Shown: positions 59,498-64,000 of the stretch, in pieces
Layout: each line of letters starts with the position of its first letter
Position numbering within the stretch: position 1 is the first letter of the stretch
Assembly (NCBI RefSeq): GCF_000067165.1
Contig: NC_010162.1
Span: 11,830,501 to 11,894,500, forward strand
DNA: 64,000 bases
Direction: 5' to 3'
Source: Sorangium cellulosum So ce56
GTDB lineage: Bacteria > Myxococcota_A > Polyangia > Polyangiales > Polyangiaceae
Notes under the pieces: model-generated
Seen by the model: only the letters and a program-made list of their open reading frames with translations
Told to the model about the DNA's origin: nothing
Database searches by the model: none
Translations under genes and position numbers: made by a program

Positions 59498-60241
59498 TCA
59501 GCGCCCGAAGAGCGCCGGCGCGAGCGCCGCTGTGTCCACTTCAGCCACCGCGAGCACCGGCTGCTCCACGCTCCTCGCGCAGATCGCGTTGCCGAGCGGC
59601 CCCCGGGTGCACCCCACGCCGCGCCCTGCGAGCGCGCGCGCCGCCGTCGCGGCGCCGGACCCGGGCGGCGGCACGAACACCGTGAGCGGCTTGTCCCCGC
59701 TCGCGTACATGAGCGCCGCCGTGCGCGTGCCGCCGATCTGGCAGAGGCGCGCCCCGAGCAGCCGGGCGCCGGACACCGCCGGGACGCTCACCGCGTAGCC
59801 GAGCTTCCCCTCGAGCCACCCGGCGACGGCGCCCGGATCGGAGGACTCGAGGTCGCACGGGCGCTCTCGCGCGAAGCCGCGCACGTGGTGGCTCACGAGC
59901 TCGTCGGCCATCGCCGCGCTCACGCCCCGGCTCGGGCTGCCGACGAGCAGCGCGGCGGCCGCCGCGGCCGCGGCGAGGGCGGCCGTGATCGCCCAGGGGC
60001 CGCGCCGCCGCGCGCGCGCGTTCCGCGCCGCGGCCTCCGCCCGATCGCGCAGGCGCTCCGGGACCTCCCCGTCCGCCTTCGCGACGAGCGCGCGCCGCAC
60101 GCCGCCGAGGACCTCGGCTGCGCGCCGGCAGGGCGCGCAGCCGGCGACGTGCGCCTCGATCCGCGCCGCGTCTTCGGGCGTCACCTCGCCGTCGTGCCAC
60201 GCCGAAATGTTCTCGAACCACTCGCGGTTGCAGCCTGCCAT
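59498..60241 (-). CDS. Zinc-finger anti-sigma factor with membrane helix
   Basis: This is a 247-residue protein. The N-terminal anti-sigma zinc domain has H31-x3-C35-x2-C38 (AHVAGCAPCRR). A single membrane helix follows at about residues 83-102 (PWAITAALAAAAAAAALLVG), and the C-terminal ~140 residues should lie outside, with three Cys (RPCDLES, ARLCQIGG, GVGCTRG, NAICARS). The ATG at 60241 has GAGGAGG seven bases away and lies inside the sigma gene, an overlap of 61 bases. The HxxxCxxC motif is known in ZAS-family anti-sigmas, some of which sense thiol oxidation. The adjacent CcdA-thioredoxin gene makes a redox-sensing role plausible. Confidence 0.88.
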   Translation of the reverse strand: MAGCNREWFENISAWHDGEVTPEDAARIEAHVAGCAPCRRAAEVLGGVRRALVAKADGEVPERLRDRAEAAARNARARRRGPWAITAALAAAAAAAALLVGSPSRGVSAAMADELVSHHVRGFARERPCDLESSDPGAVAGWLEGKLGYAVSVPAVSGARLLGARLCQIGGTRTAALMYASGDKPLTVFVPPPGSGAATAARALAGRGVGCTRGPLGNAICARSVEQPVLAVAEVDTAALAPALFGR

Positions 60242-60765
60242 GACGCCTCCTCGCATCGTTCGGAGAGGCCCTCGACGAGCGCGAGCCGCGCCCTCGAGAG
60301 CCGTGATCGCACCGTGCCCACCGGGCACGCCTGGAGATCGGCGATCTCCTCGTAGGAGAGCTCCTCGACCTCCCGCAGGAGCAGCGCCTCGCGCCACTCC
60401 GGGGGCAAGCGCGCGAGCGCGCGCTCGACCTCGTCGGCGAAGCCGCGCTCGAGCAGCTCCGCCTCCAGATTGCCCTGCGGCTCCGGCACCGACTCGGCGC
60501 CGCGGCCGCCCTCGATCACCTCGAGCCGCTGCCGCGCGCCGCGCGTCGCGTTGAGCAGCACCGATCGCTCGATGCGGAGCAGCCACGCGCGCATGCGATC
60601 CTCTTCGCGCAGGTCGGCGTGACGCTCGATCGCGCGCACGATCGTCGCCTGCGCCAGATCCTCGGCGTCCTGCTCCGAGCGCGTCAGGCGGCGCGCCGCG
60701 CGCAGGAGGCACGGGAGCTCGGCGAGGAGCCGATCGAGGAACGAGGCGTGGGGAGACGTGGGCAT
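60181..60765 (-). CDS. ECF-type RNA polymerase sigma factor
   Basis: This is a 194-residue sigma-70 family protein of the extracytoplasmic-function class. Region 2 is RRLTRSEQDAEDLAQATIVRAI, and region 4 is LPPEWREALLLREVEELSYEEIADLQACPVGTVRSRLSRAR with its helix-turn-helix. The start is the ATG at 60765 (MPTSPHASFLDRLL); the frame upstream is unrelated. It overlaps the anti-sigma gene by 61 bases and is the first gene of the sigma/anti-sigma/CcdA operon, which it may itself regulate. Confidence 0.93.
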   Translation of the reverse strand: MPTSPHASFLDRLLAELPCLLRAARRLTRSEQDAEDLAQATIVRAIERHADLREEDRMRAWLLRIERSVLLNATRGARQRLEVIEGGRGAESVPEPQGNLEAELLERGFADEVERALARLPPEWREALLLREVEELSYEEIADLQACPVGTVRSRLSRARLALVEGLSERCEEASWQAATASGSRTFRRGTTAR

Positions 60766-60968
60766 GGGCTGGACCGGGAGCGGGAGGGCCGTGCGCCGCC
60801 TCGCTCTCCGGACACTCTCAGGACACGGCGAGCCCCGAGAAAAGTTCCTGACGCGCGGGATCTCGGCGGTGATGAGGCCCGGCTCACATCGACGGTGGCG
60901 GGCGACGGCGCAGGGGGCTCCCGCGGCGCGAGGGAGCCCGTGCTCGGGACGACCGGGGTCGGGGGCGG

Positions 60969-62816
60969 CTAGGGCGCGCCCGCGTGCGTCAGCGTCTCCC
61001 AGCCGATGTGGTTGCCGACCCGGGTCCCGGCGCTGCTCATCGCCCTGACGCGTGTGATGAGCTCCTCGGTCTTCGGCATGCCGATCCCGCGCCGATTGCG
61101 GAATTCGTTGTACCCGATCTCCCAGCCCATGACCGCCGAGCCGCCGCCGGCGGTCTCGGCGAAGCTGCTGCACGGCCAGTTTCGCGCCGGCATCCAGCCC
61201 GCGGGCGTCACCTTCACGCCGACCCGATTGCCCGTGTTGTCAAGGTATTGCAGCACGTAATCGGCGTTCAGCTCGAGCGCCGCCCGCAGGCGGTTCTCGT
61301 GATGGACCGGGTCGTCGCCGTAGGCGCTGCGAGCGTCGCCCTGGATGCGGAGGGTCTCTGCCATGTTCGCCAGCGAGCTCGTGCCCATCTGCATGTGCCC
61401 GAGGTCGCGGCAGGTCTCCTGCTCCAGGCCGGCGATGTAGCGCGTCGGCTTGCTCCAGATCCCCGCGAGATCGCCCTTCGCGTCGTTGGTGTAGCGCGGC
61501 CGGCCCTGATACATGGGATAGAGCGGCTGGCCGCCGTCGCTCGGCATGTAGATCATGGCCTTGCTGGAGTGCTCTACCTGGCTCACGACGTACTCGTACT
61601 TCTCGCGATCGTTCGTGAAGATCGCGATGCCCAGCGCCGTCTCGTTCATCACGGAGGTCCGGTTCGCGCCGCCCGTCCAGCCGTCTTTCACCAGGTCCCA
61701 GTAGACGGTCTTGAAGTGGTTCTCTTGCAGCGCCGTGTCTTCGGCCGTCCAGCCGCTGTACGTGTAACGCAAGATCTCCGCGGCCCGCAGGAAGTTGGTG
61801 CCTCCCCAGCCAGCGACGAAATGGCCGTTGGCGTAGACCTGACCGTTGGTGTCCGGGAAGCGGGGCTGATCGAACAGGATGGCGGTCATCGTGCGCGCCC
61901 AGGCGTTGAGGATGCGCCGCGCGTTCTCGGCATACTGTGCGTCGCCGCTGTAGTACCAGAGCAGCGCCTGCGTATAGGCGGCGTTCGCGTCGTCGACGAT
62001 CTCGCTGCAGCCCGCTTGCTCGTAGCCCATATCGATGGCTTTTTGCTTCGAGCCGGGCGTGGAGCACTTCACGATCGGCACCGGGCTGGCGACGTAGTCC
62101 CGCTTCGCGTGCCTCGAGCCCCTGGCGAGCTGGTACTCCTTGGTCCAGGGCTGCGCACCACCGCCGATCTTCGTCTTGACGAAATCCAGCTGTCCCTTGC
62201 TGACCAGGATGCCCGGATGGACGAAGGCGCTGGCGGGGGCCGCGCTGGCGGTGATCTGAAGCTCCGTCACGCTGGCGTAGTCGTTGACGGTATTCCCGTT
62301 GACGGTGAGGCGGACGTACCGCGCGTCGACGGCCTCGAATTCGATCGGCTGGAGCGAGGTGCTCGGCAGGCTCTTCCCCGCGGAGAGCGGCGAGAAGGTG
62401 CTGCCGTCCGTGGACGTCGAGAGCGCGTAGTCGTAGATGCGCCCATCGACCCCGCTGTTGTACCAGCCGAGAGAGATGCCGCAGATGCGCTGGGTCGCGC
62501 CCAGGTCCGCCGTCACGTAGGCGCCCTTGCCGCGGCCCGACCAGCGGGTGGCCAGGCTGCCATCGCCGACGTTCGCCGCCGGGTTCTCGGCCTGCGCGAC
62601 GCTCGCGACGAGGCTCGCCGGCGTGAGGAGAACCGTGCAACCCGCAGAGAGCGACGATGATTGCTGGCCGCCGACTTCATCGCTGCCTGTCACAGAGCCC
62701 TCGCCAGCGCCTGTGTCGGCGCCTACGACGCAGCCCGCGAGAACAGCCGCCATGGCGACGCACAGTGTGGGAACGGCAGTGCGTAAGTTCAAGGTGTTCT
62801 CCTTTCGGTGGATCAT
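60969..62816 (-). CDS. Alginate lyase-like lipoprotein with discoidin domain
   Basis: This is a 615-residue predicted lipoprotein (TAVPTLCVAMAAVLAGC). Residues ~55-180 are an F5/8 type C (discoidin, CBM32-like) carbohydrate-binding domain (ENPAANVGDGSLATRWSG, then DLGATQRICGISLGWYNS, then VRLTVNGN). Residues ~195-600 are an alpha/alpha-toroid like the alginate lyase family (FVHPGILVSKGQLDFVKTKI, ALLWYYSGDAQYAENARRIL, NRTSVMNETALGIAIFTND, RDLGHMQMG). It probably depolymerises uronate polysaccharides outside the cell. The ATG at 62816 has GAGG eight bases away. It stands alone, with ~200 bases separating it from the sigma factor gene. Confidence 0.82.
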   Translation of the reverse strand: MIHRKENTLNLRTAVPTLCVAMAAVLAGCVVGADTGAGEGSVTGSDEVGGQQSSSLSAGCTVLLTPASLVASVAQAENPAANVGDGSLATRWSGRGKGAYVTADLGATQRICGISLGWYNSGVDGRIYDYALSTSTDGSTFSPLSAGKSLPSTSLQPIEFEAVDARYVRLTVNGNTVNDYASVTELQITASAAPASAFVHPGILVSKGQLDFVKTKIGGGAQPWTKEYQLARGSRHAKRDYVASPVPIVKCSTPGSKQKAIDMGYEQAGCSEIVDDANAAYTQALLWYYSGDAQYAENARRILNAWARTMTAILFDQPRFPDTNGQVYANGHFVAGWGGTNFLRAAEILRYTYSGWTAEDTALQENHFKTVYWDLVKDGWTGGANRTSVMNETALGIAIFTNDREKYEYVVSQVEHSSKAMIYMPSDGGQPLYPMYQGRPRYTNDAKGDLAGIWSKPTRYIAGLEQETCRDLGHMQMGTSSLANMAETLRIQGDARSAYGDDPVHHENRLRAALELNADYVLQYLDNTGNRVGVKVTPAGWMPARNWPCSSFAETAGGGSAVMGWEIGYNEFRNRRGIGMPKTEELITRVRAMSSAGTRVGNHIGWETLTHAGAP

Positions 62817-63242
62817 TTCACCGACCTCAAGGCAGTGTGCGTGATGATGCCACCAAGCAAGATCAAAGCTCTGAAGGAGATGAGATACGATATTCCCCGG
62901 CGATGTCAAGCCGGTGCTGGGGAGCCTGCTCCTGGTCGACGGCTCATTGCCTTGCTTGTCTGGCCGCCCTCCTGGAAAAAGGATGTCTGTCAGTATCTTG
63001 TCTGCTGTCCGAATGGGCTGTGGTCGATTCACGGCTGGCGATCGAGGCTCCTCGATGAGCGTTTGCCTCGCGAGGGAGCTCAGCGGGGTACCACCCTCAC
63101 GCTGGCGTCGTTCCCATCGGGCAGAGTGTCCAGCGGGCTCAGGCGCTGTCGCGCCGAGCAATCACGAGGGTCTCCGCGCATCAATGCTTGCGCGGACGAC
63201 CTTCAGCTCGCCGCGCCAGGTGCGCACACCTCGCCGTCGCGC
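62817..63242. other. Intergenic region, no gene seen
   Basis: About 425 bases between the alginate lyase-like gene and the end of thiO on the same strand. It should hold the lyase promoter. The part up to about 62910 is less GC-rich (GATGATGCCACCAAGCAAGATC), suiting a promoter. Nothing else could be supported. Confidence 0.4.
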
Positions 63243-64000
63243 TCAGCCGGTGATGCCGGCTCGCCTGGCGGAGAAGGGCGACAGATCGAGCGGCGGCTCC
63301 TCTCCCGCGATCAGCGCCGCCACGATCTTCGCGGTCACCGGGGCGAGCAGGACGCCGTTGCGGAAGTGCCCTGTCGCGAAGATCAGATTCGCGATCTCCC
63401 CCTCGCCGAGGATCGGCAGCGCGTCCTTCGGGTGGGGCCGGAGGCCGGCCCACGTCCTGCCGATCGGCGCGTCGCCGAGCGCGGGCGCGAGCCGGAGCGC
63501 CGCGGTCAGGAGGTCGCGCACGGCGCGCGACGTCACCGCGGTGACGTAGCCGGCGAACTCCATGGTCGCGCCGACGAGCACGCGCCCGTCGTCGCGCGGC
63601 GACAGGTAGCAGCCGGGGCCGTAGACCACCTGCGAGAGCACCGGCGACGCCGGCGTGAGCTCGACGATCTGCCCGCGCACCGGGCGCACCGCCGAGGGCG
63701 CGAGGCCCGACGCCTCGAGGAGGGACGACCAGCTCCCGGCGGCGAGCACCGTCCAGCCCGCCTCGATCTTCGTGCCGTCCTCGAGCTGCGCGCCGCGCGC
63801 GTGCTCCCGCTCGACCACGATGCGCCGGACGGTCGCCCCGGTGCTGAACAACACGCCCGCGCGCTCCGCCGCGATGCGCAGCGCGCGCATGAGCGACGGC
63901 GGATCGATGCGCGCCTCGTCGGCGAGCCACGCGCCGCCGGCGACCTCGTCGCAGAGCGCCGGCGCGCGCGCGCGGGCCCCGTCGCCGTCGCAGATCTCCA
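63243..64000 (-). CDS. thiO: Glycine oxidase ThiO-like FAD enzyme, partial
   Basis: This is the C-terminal ~250 residues of a DAO-family flavoenzyme cut by the window end; the N-terminal FAD Rossmann motif lies outside. Features: DEARIDPPSLMRALRIAAERAGV, TVLAAGSWSSLL, RPVRGQIVEL, YLSPRDDGRVLVGATME, GRTWAGLRPHPKDALPILG and ATGHFRNGVLLAPVTAKIVA. The GHFRNGVLLAP motif and overall layout fit ThiO, which makes the imino intermediate for the thiazole of thiamine. Neighbouring thi genes would lie beyond the window. Confidence 0.88.
   Translation of the reverse strand, partial: EICDGDGARARAPALCDEVAGGAWLADEARIDPPSLMRALRIAAERAGVLFSTGATVRRIVVEREHARGAQLEDGTKIEAGWTVLAAGSWSSLLEASGLAPSAVRPVRGQIVELTPASPVLSQVVYGPGCYLSPRDDGRVLVGATMEFAGYVTAVTSRAVRDLLTAALRLAPALGDAPIGRTWAGLRPHPKDALPILGEGEIANLIFATGHFRNGVLLAPVTAKIVAALIAGEEPPLDLSPFSARRAGITG

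Noticed and set aside
1..64000. tRNA, rRNA, riboswitch or intact insertion sequence
   Set aside because: None could be supported by eye; no cloverleaf-type sequence, terminal inverted repeats with transposase, or known riboswitch core was recognised.

Overview
The window is high-GC DNA (roughly 70 percent by eye) densely packed with genes. It looks like a chromosomal segment of a myxobacterium, most likely of the Polyangiaceae/Sorangium type. The supporting traits are many lipoproteins, secreted enzymes with poly-Ser or Gly/Thr linkers, a very long Ser/Thr kinase, an RsbR-like stressosome protein, an ECF sigma/anti-sigma pair, type VI secretion parts and several polymorphic-toxin loci. No tRNA, rRNA, CRISPR array or intact insertion sequence was seen.

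Region by region. 1-6.7 kb: nirB (assimilatory nitrite reductase) with a GlnR-like operator region, a hybrid histidine kinase, and a PanE-like reductase. 6.9-8.2 kb: a Cys-rich lipoprotein with a Gly-Gly-Thr tail. 8.6-16.4 kb: an operon-like row on the minus strand, made of an Hsp90-like GHKL ATPase, a 1772-residue partner that begins with a degenerate copy of the same ATPase fold, and a DUF488 protein. 16.7-26.6 kb: a toxin/immunity array. A lipoprotein, an exported toxin with a pre-toxin TG segment and a PD-(D/E)XK-like tip, and an immunity candidate overlap by ATGA junctions. Next come an orphan toxin-tip cassette with its own overlapping immunity candidate and two more orphan immunity paralogues. 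27-30 kb: a coiled hypothetical protein, then debris of a type I methyltransferase (hsdM) around two small genes, one of which resembles a toxin C-terminus.

30-38.6 kb: an RsbR-like PAS-STAS protein, a VgrG with a 14-unit repeat extension, a DUF2169 T6SS adaptor, a small lipoprotein, an AmgK-like kinase and an alpha/beta-hydrolase. 38.9-47.3 kb: a cellulose-binding lipoprotein, an ABC ATPase, membrane and secreted proteins, an FAD oxidoreductase coupled to purN, and a three-repeat lipoprotein. Two clusters of CATGTCAC/GTGACATG palindromes lie here, each upstream of a secreted-protein gene. 47.4-52.2 kb: a 1219-residue Ser/Thr kinase facing purM. 52.4-55.8 kb: Rhs-leader fragments, a mini-effector with an overlapping immunity candidate, an MtlR-like fragment and a purM fragment. 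55.8-64 kb: a VOC protein, a lipoprotein, a Nudix hydrolase, an ECF sigma / zinc anti-sigma / CcdA-thioredoxin operon, an alginate lyase-like lipoprotein and a partial thiO.

The common theme is housekeeping metabolism interrupted by interbacterial-conflict cassettes that appear to be actively shuffled. The strongest candidates for an undescribed system are the SitBAI-like toxin/immunity array, the paired Hsp90-like/pseudo-Hsp90 operon and the repeat-extended VgrG.
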